The position numbers were made by a program, and so were the translations under genes. The notes beneath the pieces are model-generated. The model was given only the letters and a program-made list of their open reading frames with translations, did not search any database and had not been told where the DNA came from. Positions 23,237 to 37,600 of a stretch of DNA of 64,000 nt are shown piece after piece. Source of the stretch: Aplidium turbinatum (Eukaryota > Chordata > Ascidiacea > Aplousobranchia > Polyclinidae); contig OU964921.1 of the NCBI GenBank assembly GCA_918807975.1, positions 18,750,498 to 18,814,497 on the forward strand, in the 5' to 3' direction. The stretch's first letter is position 1; every line of letters begins with the position of its first letter.

Positions 23237-26200
23237 TAGATAGTTTCGCAAAAAAAAATTATTTTTCACGGTATGAAATGTCTTGGAAAAAGTTTTTTGA
23301 AAAGACAAGTTTTTTTCAATGATGTTCACTTTTAGTACGTAACAAAACTTTCTTAGACAATTTTTAATGACGTTAGTTCCAAACTAAAAGAATTAGATAG
23401 TTTCGCAAAAAAAAATTATTTTTCACGGTATGAAATGTCTTGGAAAAAGTTTTTTGAAAAGACAAGTTTTTTTCAATGATGTTCACTTTTAGTACGTAAC
23501 AAAACTTTCTTAGACAATTTTTAATGACGTTAGTTCCAAACTAAAAGAATTAGATAGTTTCCCAAAAAAAAATTATTTTTTACTGTATGAAATGTCTTAG
23601 AAAAATTTTTGAAAAATTTTTTTGAAAAGACAATTTTTTTTCAATAATGTTCACTTTTAGTTCGTAAATAAACTTTCTTAGACAATTTTTAATGACGTTA
23701 GTTCCAAACTAAAAGAATTAGAGAGTTTTGCAAAAAAAATTATTTTTTACTGCATGAAATGTCTTGAAAAAGTTTTTGAGAAACTTTTGAAAAAGACAAT
23801 TTTTTTCAATAATGTTCACTTTAGTACGTAAAAAAACTTTCTTAGACAATTTTTAATGACGTTAGTTTCAAACTAAAAGAATTAGATTGTTTCGCAAAAA
23901 AAAATTATTTTTCACTGTATGAAATGTCTTAGAAAAGTTTTTGAAAAATTTTTTTGAAAAGGCAATTTTTTTTTAATAATGTTCACTTTTAGTACGTAAA
24001 AAAACTTTCTTAGACAATTTTTAATGACGTTAGTTCCAAACTAAAATAATTAGATAGTTTCGCAAAAAAAAATTATTTTGCACAGTATGAAATGTCTTGG
24101 AAAAATTTTTTTGAAAAGACAATTTTTTTTCAATAATGTTCACGTTTAGTACGTAACAAAACTTCCTTAGATGATTTTTAATGACGTTAGTTCCAAACTA
24201 AAAGAATTGGATAGTTTCGCAAAAAAAATTATTTTTCACTGTATGAAATGTCTTAGAAAAAATTTTGAAAAATTTGTTTGAAAACACAATTTTTTTTCGA
24301 TAATGTTCACTTTTAGTACGTAAAAAAACTTTCTTAGACAATTTTTAATGACGTTAGCTCCAAACAAAAAGAATTAGATAGTTTCGCAAAAAAAAATTAT
24401 TTTTCACTGTATGAAATGTCTTGGAAAAATTTTTTTAAAAAGACGTTTTTTTTTTCAATAATGTTCACTTTTAGTACGTAAAACAACTTTCTTAGACAAT
24501 TTTTAATGACGTTAGTTCCAAACTAAAAGAATTGGATAGTTTCACAAAAAAAATTATTTTTCACTGTATGAAATGTCTTAGAAAAGCTTTTGAAAAATTT
24601 TTCTGAAAACACAATTTTTTTTCAATAATGTTCACTTTTAGTACGTAAATAAACTTTCTTTGGCAATTTTTAATGACGTTAGTTCCAAACTAAACGAATT
24701 AGATAGTTTTGCAAAAAAAAAAAGTTTTTCACTGTATGAAATGTTTTTAAAAAATTTGTTTGAAAAGACAATTTTTTTTCAATAATGTTCACTTTTAGTA
24801 CGTTACAAAACTTCCTTAGACAATTTTTAATGACGTTAGTTCCAAACTAAAAGAATTAGATAGTTTCGCAAAAAAAAATTATTTTTCACTGTATGAAATG
24901 TCCTTGAAAAATTTTTGAAAAATTTTTTTGAAAAGACAATTTTTTTTCAATAATGTTCACTTTTAGTACGTAAATAAACTTTCTTAGACAATTTTTAATG
25001 ACGTTAGTTCCAAACTAAAAGAATTAGATAGTTTCGCAAAAAAAAATTAATTTTCACTGTATGAAATGTCTTAGAAAAATTTCTGAAAAATTTCTTTGAT
25101 AAGACAATTTTTTTTCAATAATGTTCACTTTTAGTACGTAAAAAAACTTTCTAAGACAATTTTTAATGACAGTAGTTCCAAACTAAAAGAATTAGATAGT
25201 TTCGCAAAAAAAAATTATTTTTCACTCTGTGAAATGTCTTAGAAAAGCTTTTGAAAAATTTTTTTAAAAAGACAATTTTTTTACAATAATGTTCACTTTT
25301 AGTACGTAAAAAAACTTTCTTAGACAATTTTTAATGACGTTAGTTCTAAACTAAAAGAATTAGATTGTTCCGCAAAAAAAAATTATTTTTCACTGTATGA
25401 AATGTCTTGGAAAAATTTTTTTGAAAAGACAATTTTTTTTCAATAATGTTCACTTTTAGTACGTAACAAAACTTCTTTAGATGATTTTTAATGACGTTAG
25501 TTCCAAACTAAAAGAATTAGATAGTTTCGCAAAAACAAATTGTTTTTCACTGTATGAATTGTCTTAGAAAAATTTTTGAAAAATTTTTTTGAAAACACAA
25601 TTTTTTTTCGATAATGTTCACTTTTAATACGTAAAAAAATTTTTTAGACAATTTTTAATGACATTAGTTCCAAACAAAAAGAATTAGATAGTTTCGCAAA
25701 AAAAATTATTTTTCACTGTATGAAATGTCTTGGAAAAATTTTTTTAAAAATACAATTTTTTTTCAATAATGTTCACTTTTAGTACGTAAATAAACTTTCT
25801 TAGACAATTTTTAATGACGTTAGTTCCAAACTAAAAGAATTAGATAGTTTCGCAAAAAAAAAATTATTTTTCACTGTATGAAATGTCTTGGAAAATGTTT
25901 TTTGAAAAGACAAGTTTTTTTCAATGATGTTCACTTTTAGTACGTAAAAAAACTTTCTTAGACAATTTTTAATGACATTAGTTCCAAACTAGAAGAATTA
26001 GATAGTTTCGCAAAAAAAAATTATTTTTCACTGTATGAAATGTCTTGGAAAAATTTTTTTGAAAAGACAATTTTTTTTCAATAATGTTCACTTTTAGTAC
26101 CTAAAAAAGCTTTCTTAGACAATTTTTAATGACGTTAGTTCCAAACTAAAAGAATTAGATAGTTTCGCAAAAAAAAATTATTTTTCACGGTATGAAATGT

Positions 26201-27628
26201 CTTGGAAAAAGTTTTTTGAAAAGACAAGTTTTTTTCAATGATGTTCACTTTTAGTACGTAACAAAACTTTCTTAGACAATTTTTAATGACGTTAGTTCCA
26301 AACTAAAAGAATTAGATAGTTTCCCAAAAAAAAATTATTTTTTACTGTATGAAATGTCTTAGAAAAATTTTTGAAAAATTTTTTTGAAAAGACAGTTTTT
26401 TTTCAATAATGTTCACTTTTAGTTCGTAAATAAACTTTCTTAGACAATTTTTAATGACGTTAGTTCCAAACTAAAAGAATTAGAGAGTTTTGCAAAAAAA
26501 ATTATTTTTTACTGCATGAAATGTCTTGAAAAAGTTTTTGAGAAACTTTTGAAAAAGACAATTTTTTTCAATAATGTTCACTTTAGTACGTAACAAAACT
26601 TCCTTAGATGATTTTTAATGACGTTAGTTCCAAACTAAAAGAATTAGATAGTTTCGCAAAAAAAATTATTTTTCACTGTATGAAATGTCTTAGAAAAAAT
26701 TTTGAAAAATTTGTTTGAAAACACAATTTTTTTTCGATAATGTTCACTTTTAGTACGTAAAAAAACTTTCTTAGACAATTTTTAATGACGTTAGTTCCAA
26801 ACAAAAAGAATTAGATAGTTTCGCAAAAAAAAATTATTTTTCACTGTATGAAATGTCTTGGAAAAATTTTTTTAAAAAGACGTTTTTTTTTTCAATAATG
26901 TTCACTTTTAGTACGTAAAACAACTTTCTTAGACAATTTTTAATGACGTTAGTTCCAAACTAAAAGAATTGGATAGTTTCACAAAAAAAATTATTTTTCA
27001 CCGTATGAAATGTCTTAGAAAAGCTTTGAAAAATTTTTCTGAAAACACAATTTTTTTTCAATAATGTTCACTTTTAGTACGTAAATAAACTTTCTTTGGC
27101 AATTTTTAATGACGTTAGTTCCAAACTAAACGAATTAGATAGTTTTGCAAAAAAAAAAAGTTTTTCACTGTATGAAATGTTTTTAAAAAATTTGTTTGAA
27201 AAGACAATTTTTTTTCAATAATGTTCACTTTTAGTACGTTACAAAACTTCCTTAGACAATTTTTAATGACGTTAGTTCCAAACTAAAAGAATTAGATAGT
27301 TTCGCAAAAAAAAATTATTTTTCACTGTATGAAATGTCCTTGAAAAATTTTTGAAAAATTTTTTTGAAAAGACAATTTTTTTTCAATAATGTTCACTTTT
27401 AGTACGTAAATAAACTTTCTTAGACAATTTTTAATGACGTTAGTTCCAAACTAAAAGAATTAGATAGTTTCGCAAAAAAAAATTAATTTTCACTGTATGA
27501 AATGTCTTAGAAAAATTTCTGAGAAATTTCTTTGATAAGACAATTTTTTTTCAATAATGTTCACTTTTAGTACGTAAAAAAACTTTCTTAGACAATTTTT
27601 AATGACGTTAGTTCCAAACTAAAAGAAT
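22430..27628. repeat. 2.76-kb (17-monomer) tandem duplication, second copy shortened
   Basis: Copy A is 22,430-25,192 and copy B 25,193-27,628. Pairs: 22,430/25,193, 22,598/25,361, 23,394/26,156, 23,551/26,313 and 23,719/26,481 are 2,762-2,763 bp apart. From 24,208/26,645 the spacing is 2,437, so copy B lacks two monomers (325 bp). The loss falls in a hybrid unit at 26,481-26,644, whose head is GAGAG and whose tail is AACAAAACTTCCTTAGATG. The A/B boundary lies in the unit ending at 25,192, which switches from the cassette state to CTAAGACAA...GACAGTAG. Confidence 0.88.
26481..26644. repeat. Chimeric GAGAG monomer marking a two-monomer loss
   Basis: The head matches 797 and 23,719; the tail matches the unit ending at 1,285 and 24,207. 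The two intervening units (TTG and GCACAG) are missing, 325 bp in all. This is what a within-array unequal exchange between offset homologous positions would leave. Confidence 0.82.
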
Positions 27629-29083
27629 TAGATAGTTTTCCAAAAAAAAAAAGTTTTTCACTGTATGAAATGGTTTTGAAAAATTATTTTAAAAAGACAA
27701 TTTTTTTTCAATAATGTTCACTTTTAGTACGTAACAAAACTTTCTTAGACAATTTTTAATGACGTTAGTTCCAAACTAAAAGAATTAGATAGTTTCGCAA
27801 AAAAAAATTATTTTGCACAGTATGAAATGTCTTGGAAAAATTTTTTTGAAAAGACAATTTTTTTTCAATAATGTTCACTTTTAGTACGTAACAAAACTTC
27901 CTTAGATGATTTTTAATGACGTTAGTTCCAAACTAAAAGAATTAGATAGTTTCGCAAAAAAAATTATTTTTCACTGTATGAAATGTCTTAGAAAAAATTT
28001 TGAAAAATTTGTTTGAAAACACAATTTTTTTTCGATAATGTTCACTTTTAGTACGTAAAAAAACTTTCTTAGACAATTTTTAATGACGTTAGTTCCAAAC
28101 AAAAAGAATTAGATAGTTTCGCAAAAAAAAATTATTTTTCACTGTATGAAATGTCTTGGAAAAATTTTTTTAAAAAGACATTTTTTTTTTCAATAATGTT
28201 CACTTTTAGTACGTAAAAAAACTTTCTTAGACAATTTTAGGTGACGTTAGTTCCAAACTAAAAGAATTGGATAGTTTCACAAAAAAAATTATTTTTCACT
28301 GTATGAAATGTCTTAGAAAAGCTTTTGAAAAATTTTTTTGAAAACACAATTTTTTTTCAATAATGTTCACTTTTAGTACGTAAATAAACTTTCTTTGGCA
28401 ATTTTTAATGACGTTAGTTCCAAACTAAACGAATTAGATAGTTTTGCAAAAAAAAAATATTTTTCACTGTATGAAATGTTTTTAAAAAATTTGTTTGAAA
28501 AGACAATTTTTTTTCAATAATGTTCACTTTTAGTACGTTACAAAACTTCCTTAGACAATTTTTAATGACGTTAGTTCCAAACTAAAAGAATTAGATAGTT
28601 TCGCAAAAAAAAATTATTTTTCACTCTATGAAATGTCCTTGAAAAATTTTTGAAAAATTTTTTTGAAAAGACAATTTTTTTTCAATAATGTTCACTTTTA
28701 GTACGTAAATAAACTTTCTTAGACAATTTTTAATGACGTTAGTTCCAAACTAAAAGAATTAGATAGTTTCGCAAAAAAAAATTAATTTTTACTGTATGAA
28801 ATGTCTTAGAAAAATTTCTGAAAAATTTTTTTGATAAGACAATTTTTTTTCAATAATGTTCACTTTTAGTACGTAAAAAAACTTTCTTAGACAATTTTTA
28901 ATGACGTTAGTTCCAAACTAAAAGAATTAGATAGTTTTCCAAAAAAAAAAAGTTTTTCACTGTATGAAATGGTTTTGAAAAATTATTTTAAAAAGACAAT
29001 TTTTTTTCAATAATGTTCACTTTTAGTACGTAACAAAACTTTCTTAGACAATTTTTAATGACGTTCGTTCCAAACTAAAGAAT
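26645..29083. repeat. 1,298-bp eight-monomer tandem duplication
   Basis: Unit starts 26,645, 26,812, 26,970, 27,136, 27,293, 27,461 and 27,629 recur at 27,943, 28,110, 28,268, 28,435, 28,592, 28,760 and 28,928 (1,298-1,299 bp apart). The unit at 27,786 (GCACAG type) has no intact partner upstream, because 26,481-26,644 is a hybrid. The unit before 27,786 ends TTAGTTCC where its partner ends TTCGTTCC, placing the exchange point in that tail. Confidence 0.86.
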
Positions 29084-32000
29084 TAGATAGTTTCGCAAAA
29101 AAAAATTATTTTTTACTGTATGAAATGTTTTTGAAAAATTTTTGAAAAATTTTTTTGAAAAGACAATTTTTTTTCAATAATGTTCACTTTTAGTACGTAA
29201 ATAAACTTTCTTAGACAATTTTTAATGACGTTAGTTCCAAACTAAAAGAATTAGATAGTTTCGCAAAAAAAAATTATTTTTCACTGTATGAAATGTCTTA
29301 GAAAAGCTTCTGAAAAATTTCTTTGAAAAGACAATTTTTTTTCAATAATGTTCACTTTTAGTACGTAAATAAACTTTCTTAGACAATTTTTAATGACGTT
29401 AGTTCCAAACTAAAAGAATTAGATAGTTTCGCAAAAAAAAATTATTTTTCACTGTATGAAATGTCTTAGAAAAACTTCTGAAAAATTTCTTTGAAAAGAC
29501 AATTTTTTTTCAATAATGTTCACTTTTAGTACGTAAAAAAGCTTTCTTAGACAATTTTTAATGACGTTAGTTCCAAACTAAAAGAATTAGATAGTTTCGC
29601 AAAAAAAAATTATTTTTCACTGTATGAAATGGTTTTGAAAAATTATTTTAAAAAGACAATTTTTTTTCAATAATGTTCACTTTTAGTACGTAACAAAGCT
29701 TTCTTAGACAATTTTTAATGACGTTCGTTCCAAACTAAAAGAATTAGATAGTTTCGCAAAAAAAAATTATTTTTTACTGTATGAAATGTTTTTGAAAAAT
29801 TTTTGAAAAATTTTTTTGAAAAGACAATTTTTTTTCAATAATGTTCACTTTTAGTACGTAAATAAACTTTCTTAGACAATTTTTAATGACGTTAGTTCCA
29901 AACTAAAAGAATTAGATAGTTTCGCAAAAAAAAATTATTTTTCACAGTATGAAATGTCTTAGAAAAACTTTTGAAAAATTTTTTTGAAAAGACAATTTTT
30001 TTTCAATAATGTTCACTTTTGGTACGTAAAAAAACTTTCTTAGACAATTTTTAATGACGTTAGTTCCAAACTAAAAGAATTAGATGGTTTCGCAAAAAAA
30101 AAATTATTTTTCACTGTATGAAATGTCTTGGAAAAAGTTTTTTGTAAAGACAAGTTTTTTCAATGATGTTCACTTTTAGTACGTAAATAAACTTTCTTAG
30201 ACAATTTTTAATGACATTAGTTCCAAACTAAAAGAATTAGATAGTTTCGCAAAAAAAAACTATTTTTCACTTTATGAAATGTCTTGGAAAAATTTTTTTG
30301 AAAAGACAATTTTTTTTCAATAATGTTCACTTTTAGTACGTAAAAAAACTTTCTTAGACAATTTTTAATGACGTTAGTTCCAAACTAAAAGAATTAGATA
30401 GTTTCCCAAAAAAAATTTATTTTTCACTGTATGAAATGTCTTGGAAATAGTTTTTTGAAAAGACAATTTTTTTTCAATAATGTTCACTTTTGGTACGTAA
30501 AAAAACTTCCTTAGACAATTTTTAATGACGTTAGTTCCAAACTAAAAGAATTAGATAGTTTCGCAAAAAAAATTTATTTTTCACTGTATGAAATGTCTTA
30601 GAAAAACTTTTGAAAAATTTTTTTGAAAACACAATTTTTTTTCGATAATGTTCACTTTTAGTACGTAAAAAAACTTTCTTAGACAATTTTTAATGACGTT
30701 AGTTCCAAACTAAAAGAATTAGATAGTTTTGCAAAAAAAAAAAGTTTTTCACTGTATGAAATGTTTTTAAAAAATTTTTTTGAAAAGACAATTTTTTTTC
30801 AATAATGTTCACTTTTAGTACGTTACAAAACTTCCTTAGACAATTTTTAATGACGTTAGTTCCAAACTAAAAGAATTAGATAGTTTCGCAAAAAAAAATT
30901 ATTTTTCACTGTATGAAATGTCCTTGAAAAATTTTTGAAAAATTTTTTTGAAAAGACAATTTTTTTTCAATAATGTTCACTTTTAGTACGTAAATAAACT
31001 TTCTTAGACAATTTTTAATGACGTTAGTTCCAAACTAAAAGAATTAGATAGTTTCGCAAAAAAAAATTAATTTTCACTGTATGAAATGTCTTGGAAAAAT
31101 TTCTGAAAAATTTCTTTGATAAGACAATTTTTTTTCAATAATGTTCACTTTTAGTACGTAAAAAAACTTTCTTAGACAATTTTTAATGACGTTAGTTCCA
31201 AACTAAAAGAATTAGATAGTTTTCCAAAAAAAAAAAGTTTTTCACTGTATGAAATGGTTTTGAAAAATTTTTTTAAAAAGACAATTTTTTTTCAATAATG
31301 TTCACTTTTAGTACGTAACAAAACTTTCTTAGACAATTTTTAATGACGTTCGTTCCAAACTAAAAGAATTAGATAGTTTCGCAAAAAAAAATTATTTTTT
31401 ACTGTATGAAATGTTTTTGAAAAATTTTTGAAAAATTTTTTTGAAAAGACAATTTTTTTTCAATAATGTTCACTTTTAGTACGTAAATAAACTTTCTTAG
31501 ACAATTTTTAATGACCTTAGTTCCAAACTAAAAGAATTAGATAGTTTCGCAAAAAAAAATTATTTTTCACTGTATGAAATGTCTTAGAAAAATTTCTGAA
31601 TAATTTCTTTGAAAAGACAATTTTTTTTCAATAATGTTCACTTTTAGTACGTAAATAAACTTTCTTAGACAATTTTTAATGATGTTAGTTCCAAACTAAA
31701 AGAATTAGGTAGTTTCGCAAAAAAAAATTATTTTTCACTGTATGAAATGTCTTAGAAAAGTTTCTGAAAAATTTCTTTGAAAAGACAATTTTTTTTCAAT
31801 AATGTTCACTTTTAGTACGTAAATAAACTTTCTTAGACAATTTTTAATGACGTTAGTTCCAAACTAAAAGAATTAGATAGTTTCGCAAAAAAAAATTATT
31901 TTTCACTGTATGAAATGTCTTGGAAAAAGTTTTTGAAAAGACAAGTTTTTTTCAATGATGTTCACTTTTAGTACGTAACAAAACTTTCTTAGACAATTTT

Positions 32001-34633
32001 TAATGACATTAGTTCCAAACTAAAAGAATTAGATAGTTTCGCAAAAAAAAATTATTTTTCACTCTAAGAAATGTCTTAGAAAAATTTTTTTGAAAAGACA
32101 ATTTTTTTTCAATAATGTTCACTTTTAGTACGTAAATAAACTTTCTTAGACAATTTTTAATGACGTTAGTTCCAAACTAAAAGAATTAGATAGTTTCGCA
32201 GAAAAAAATTATTTTTTAATGCATGAAATGTCTTGGAAAAGTTTTTGAAAAACTTTTGAAAAGACAATTTTTTTCAATAATGTTCACTTTAGTACGTAAA
32301 AAAACTTTCTTAGACAATTTTTAATGACGTTAGTTTCAAACTAAAAGAATTAGATTGTTTCGCAAAAAAAAATTATTTTTCACTGTATGAAATGTTTTAC
32401 AAAATTTTTGAAAAATTTGTTTGAAAAGACAATTTTTTTTCAATAATGTTCACTATTGGTACGTAAAAAAACTTTCTTAGACAATTTTTAATGACATTAG
32501 TTCCAAACTAAAAGAATTAGATAGTTTCGCAAAAAAAAATTATTTTTCACTGTATGAAATGTCTTGGAAATAGTTTTTTGAAAAGACAATTTTTTTTCAA
32601 TAATGTTCACTTTTGGTACGTAAAAGAACTTTCTTAGACAATTTTTAATGACGTTAGTTCCAAACTAAAGGAATTAGATAGTTTTGCAAAAAAAAAAAGT
32701 TTTTCACTGTATGAAATGTTTTGGAAAAATTTTTTTGAAAAGACAATTTTTTTTCAATAATGTTCACTTTTAGTACGTTACAAAACTTCCTTAGACAATT
32801 TTTAATGACGTTAGTTCCAAACTAAAAGAATTAGATAGTTTCGCAAAAAAAAATTATTTTTCACTGTATGAAATGTCCTTGAAAAATTTTTGAAAAATTT
32901 CTTTGAAAAGACAATTTTCTTTCAATAATGTTCACTTTTAGTACGTAAATAAACTTTCTTAGACAATTTTTAATGACGTTCGTTCCAAACTAAAAGAATT
33001 AGATAGTTTCGCAAAAAAAAATTAATTTTCACTGTATGAAATGTCTTAGAAAAATTTCTGAAAAATTTCTTTGATAAGACAATTTTTTTTCAATAATGTT
33101 CACTTTTAGTACGTAAAAAAACTTTCTTAGACAATTTTTAATGACGTTAGTTCCAAACTAAAAGAATTAGATAGTTTTCCAAAAAAAAAAAGTTTTTCAC
33201 TGTATGAAATGGTTTTGAAAAATTTTTTTAAAAAGACAATTTTTTTTCAATAATGTTCACTTTTATTACGTAACAAAACTTTCTTAGACAATTTTTAATG
33301 ACGTTCGTTCCAAACTAAAAGAATTAGATAGTTTCGCAAAAAAAAATTATTTTTTACTGTATGAAATGTTTTTGAAAAATTTTTGAAAAATTTTTTTGAA
33401 AAGACAATTTTTTTTCAATAATGTTCACTTTTAGTACGTAAATAAACTTTCTTAGACAATTTTTAATGACGTTAGTTCCAAACTAAAAGAATTAGATAGT
33501 TTCGCAAAAAAAATTTATTTTTCACTGTATGAAATGTCTTAGAAAAACTTCTGAAAAATTTCTTTGAAAAGACAATTTTTTTTCAATAATGTTCACTTTT
33601 AGTACGTAAATAAACTTTCTTAGACAATTTTTAATGACGTTAGTTCCAAACTAAAAGAATTAGATAGTTTCGCAAAAAAAAATTATTTTTCACTGTATGA
33701 AATGTCTTAGAAAAATTTCTTTGAAAAGACAATTTTTTTTCAATAATGTTCACTTTTAGTACGTAAATAAACTTTCTTAGACAATTTTTAATGATGTTAG
33801 TTCCAAACTAAAAGAATTAGATAGTTTCGCAAAAAAAAATTATTTTTCACTGTATGAAATGTCTTAGAAAAATTTCTGAAAAATTTCTTTGAAAAGACAA
33901 TTTTTTTTCAATAATGTTCACTTTTAGTACGTAAAAAAACTTTCTTAGACAATTTTTAATGACGTTAGTTCCAAACTAAAGGAATTAGATAGTTTCGCAA
34001 AAAAAATTTATTTTTCATTGTATGAAATGTCTTAGAAAAACTTTTGAAAAATTTTTTTGAAAACACAATTTTTTTTCGATAATGTTCACTTTTAGAACGT
34101 AAAAAAACTTTCTTAGACAATTTTTAATGACGTTAGTTCCAAACTAAAAGAATTAGATAGTTTTGCAAAAAAAAAAAATTTTTCACTGTATGAAATGTTT
34201 TTGAAAAATTTTTTTGAAAAGACAATTTTTTTTCAATAATGTTCACTTTTAGTACGTAAATAAACTTTCTTAGACAATTTTTAATGACATTAGTTCCAAA
34301 CTAAAAGAATTAGATAGTTTCGCAAAAAAAAATTATTTTTCACTGTATGAAATGTCTTGGAAAAAGTTTTTGAAAAGACAAGTTTTTTTCAATGATGTTC
34401 ACTTTTAGTACGTAACAAAACTTTCTTAGACAATTTTTAATGACATTAGTTCCAAACTAAAAGAATTAGATAGTTTTGCAAAAAAAATTATTTTTCACTG
34501 TATGAAATATCCTAGAAAAATTTTTGAAAAATTTTTTTGAAAAGACAATTTTTTTTCAATAATGTTCACTTTTGGTACGTAAAAAAACTTTCTTAGACAA
34601 TTTTTAATGACATTAGTTCCAAACTAAAAGAAT
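27786..34633. repeat. Right-hand copy of the 1.1-6.8 kb segment, with monomer gains and losses
   Basis: 27,786-30,236 follows 1,129-3,580 at offset 26,657. From 30,720 the offset is 27,139 (three extra monomers near 30,237-30,719, one with TATTTTTCACTTTATG). From 31,874 it is 26,814 (two monomers fewer; 5,060/31,874 and 5,216/32,030). Beyond about 32,200 the block is rearranged: GCAGAAAAA units lie at 32,199 and 34,813, and the stretch 32.2-34.8 kb is repeated with modification at 34.8-37.3 kb. Confidence 0.84.
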
Positions 34634-37600
34634 TAGATAGTTTCCTAAAAAAAAATTATTTTTTACTGTATGAAATGTCTTAGAAAAATTTTTGTAAAAT
34701 TTTTTTGAAAAGACAATTTTTTTTCAATAATGTTCACTTTTAGTTCGTAAATAAACTTTCTTAGACAATTTTTAATGACGTTAGTTCCAAACTAAAAGAA
34801 TTAGATAGTTTCGCAGAAAAAAATTATTTTTTAATGCATGAAATGTCTTGGAAAAGTTTTTGAAAAACTTTTGAAAAAGACAATTTTTTTCAATAATGTT
34901 CACTTTAGTACGTAAAAAAACTTTCTTAGACAATTTTTAATGACGTTAGTTTCAAACTAAAAGAATTAGATTGTTTCGCAAAAAAAAATTATTTTTCACT
35001 GTATGAAATGTTTTACAAAATTTTTGAAAAATTTGTTTGAAAAGACAATTTTTTTTCAATAATGTTCACTATTGGTACGTAAAAAAACTTTCTTAGACAA
35101 TTTTTAATGACATTAGTTCCAAACTAAAAGAATTAGATAGTTTCGCAAAAAAAAATTATTTTTCACTGTATGAAATGTCTTGGAAATAGTTTTTTGAAAA
35201 GACAATTTTTTTTCAATAATGTTCACTTTTGGTACGTAAAAGAACTTTCTTAGACAATTTTTAATGACGTTAGTTCCAAACTAAAAGAATTAGATAGTTT
35301 CGCAAAAAAAATTTATTTTTCACTGTATGAAATGTCTTAGAAAAACTTTTGAAAAATTTTTTTGAAAACACAATTTTTTTTCGATAATGTTCACTTTTAG
35401 TACGTAAAAAAACTTTCTTAGACAATTTTTAATGACGTTAGTTCCAAACTAAAGGAATTAGATAGTTTTGCAAAAAAAAAAAGTTTTTCACTGTATGAAA
35501 TGTTTTGGAAAAATTTTTTTGAAAAGACAATTTTTTTTCAATAATGTTCACTTTTAGTACGTTACAAAACTTCCTTAGACAATTTTTAATGACGTTAGTT
35601 CCAAACTAAAAGAATTAGATAGTTTCGCAAAAAAAAATTATTTTTCACTGTATGAAATGTCCTTGAAAAATTTTTGAAAAATTTCTTTGAAAAGACAATT
35701 TTTTTTCAATAATGTTCACTTTTAGTACGTAAATAAACTTTCTTAGACAATTTTTAATGACGTTCGTTCCAAACTAAAAGAATTAGATAGTTTCGCAAAA
35801 AAAAATTAATTTTCACTGTATGAAATGTCTTAGAAAAATTTCTGAAAAATTTCTTTGATAAGACAATTTTTTTTCAATAATGTTCACTTTTAGTACGTAA
35901 AAAAACTTTCTTAGACAATTTTTAATGACGTTAGTTCCAAACTAAAAGAATTAGATAGTTTTCCAAAAAAAAAAAGTTTTTCACTGTATGAAATGGTTTT
36001 GAAAAATTTTTTTAAAAAGACAATTTTTTTTCAATAATGTTCACTTTTAGTACGTAACAAAACTTTCTTAGACAATTTTTAATGACGTTCGTTCCAAAAT
36101 AAAAGAATTAGATAGTTTCGCAAAAAAAAATTATTTTTTACTGTATGAAATGTTTTTGAAAAATTTTTGAAAAATTTTTTTGAAAAGACAATTTTTTTTC
36201 AATAATGTTCACTTTTAGTACGTAAATAAACTTTCTTAGACAATTTTTAATGACGTTAGTTCCAAACTAAAAGAATTAGATAGTTTCGCAAAAAAAAATT
36301 ATTTTTCACTGTATGAAATGTCTTAGAAAAACTTCTGAAAAATTTCTTTGAAAAGACAATTTTTTTTCAATAATGTTCACTTTTAGTACGTAAATAAACT
36401 TTCTTAGACAATTTTTAATGACGTTAGTTCCAAACTAAAAGAATTAGATAGTTTCGCAAAAAAAAATTATTTTTCACTGTATGAAATGTCTTAGAAAAAT
36501 TTCTGAAAAATTTCTTTGAAAAGACAATTTTTTTTCAATAATGTTCACTTTTAGTACGTAAATAAACTTTCTTAGACAATTTTTAATGATGTTAGTTCCA
36601 AACTAAAAGAATTAGATAGTTTCGCAAAAAAAAATTATTTTTCACTGTATGAAATGTCTTAGAAAAATTTCTGAAAAATTTCTTTGAAAAGACAATTTTT
36701 TTTCAATAATGTTCACTTTTAGTACGTAAAAAAACTTTCTTAGACAATTTTTAATGACGTTAGTTCCAAACTAAAGGAATTAGATGGTTTCGCAAAAAAA
36801 AAATTTATTTTTCACTGTATGAAATGTCTCAGAAAAACTTTTGAAAAATTTTTTTGAAAACACAATTTTTTTTCGATAATGTTCACTTTTAGTACGTAAG
36901 AAAACTTTCTTAGACAATTTTTAATGACGTTAGTTCCAAACTAAAAGAATTAGATAGTTTTGCAAAAAAAAAAAGTTTTTCACTGTATGAAATGTTTTTG
37001 AAAATCTTTTTTGAAAAGACAATTTTTTTTCAATAATGTTCACTTTTAGTACGTAAATAAACTTTCTTAGACAATTTTTAATGACGTTAGTTCCAAACTA
37101 AAAGAATTAGATAGTTTCGCAAAAAAAAATTATTTTTCACAGTATAAAATGTCTTGGAAAAAGTTTTTGAAAAGACAAGTTTTTTTCAATGATGTTCACT
37201 TTTAGTACGTAACAAAACTTTCTTAGACAATTTTTAATGACATTAGTTCCAAACTAAAAGAATTAGATAGTTTCGCAAAAAAAAATTATTTTTCACTCTA
37301 AGAAATGTCTTAGAAAAATTTTTTTGAAAAGACAATTTTTTTTCAATAATGTTCACTTTTAGTACGTAAATAAACTTTCTTAGACAATTTTTAATGACGT
37401 TAGTTCCAAACTAAAAGAATTAGATAGTTTTCCAAAAAAAAAAAGTTTTTCACTGTATGAAATGGTTTTGAAAAATTTTTTTAAAAAGACAATTTTTTTT
37501 CAATAATGTTCACTTTTAGTACGTAACAAAACTTTCTTAGACAATTTTTAATGACGTTCGTTCCAAACTAAAAGAATTAGATAGTTTCGCAAAAAAAAAT

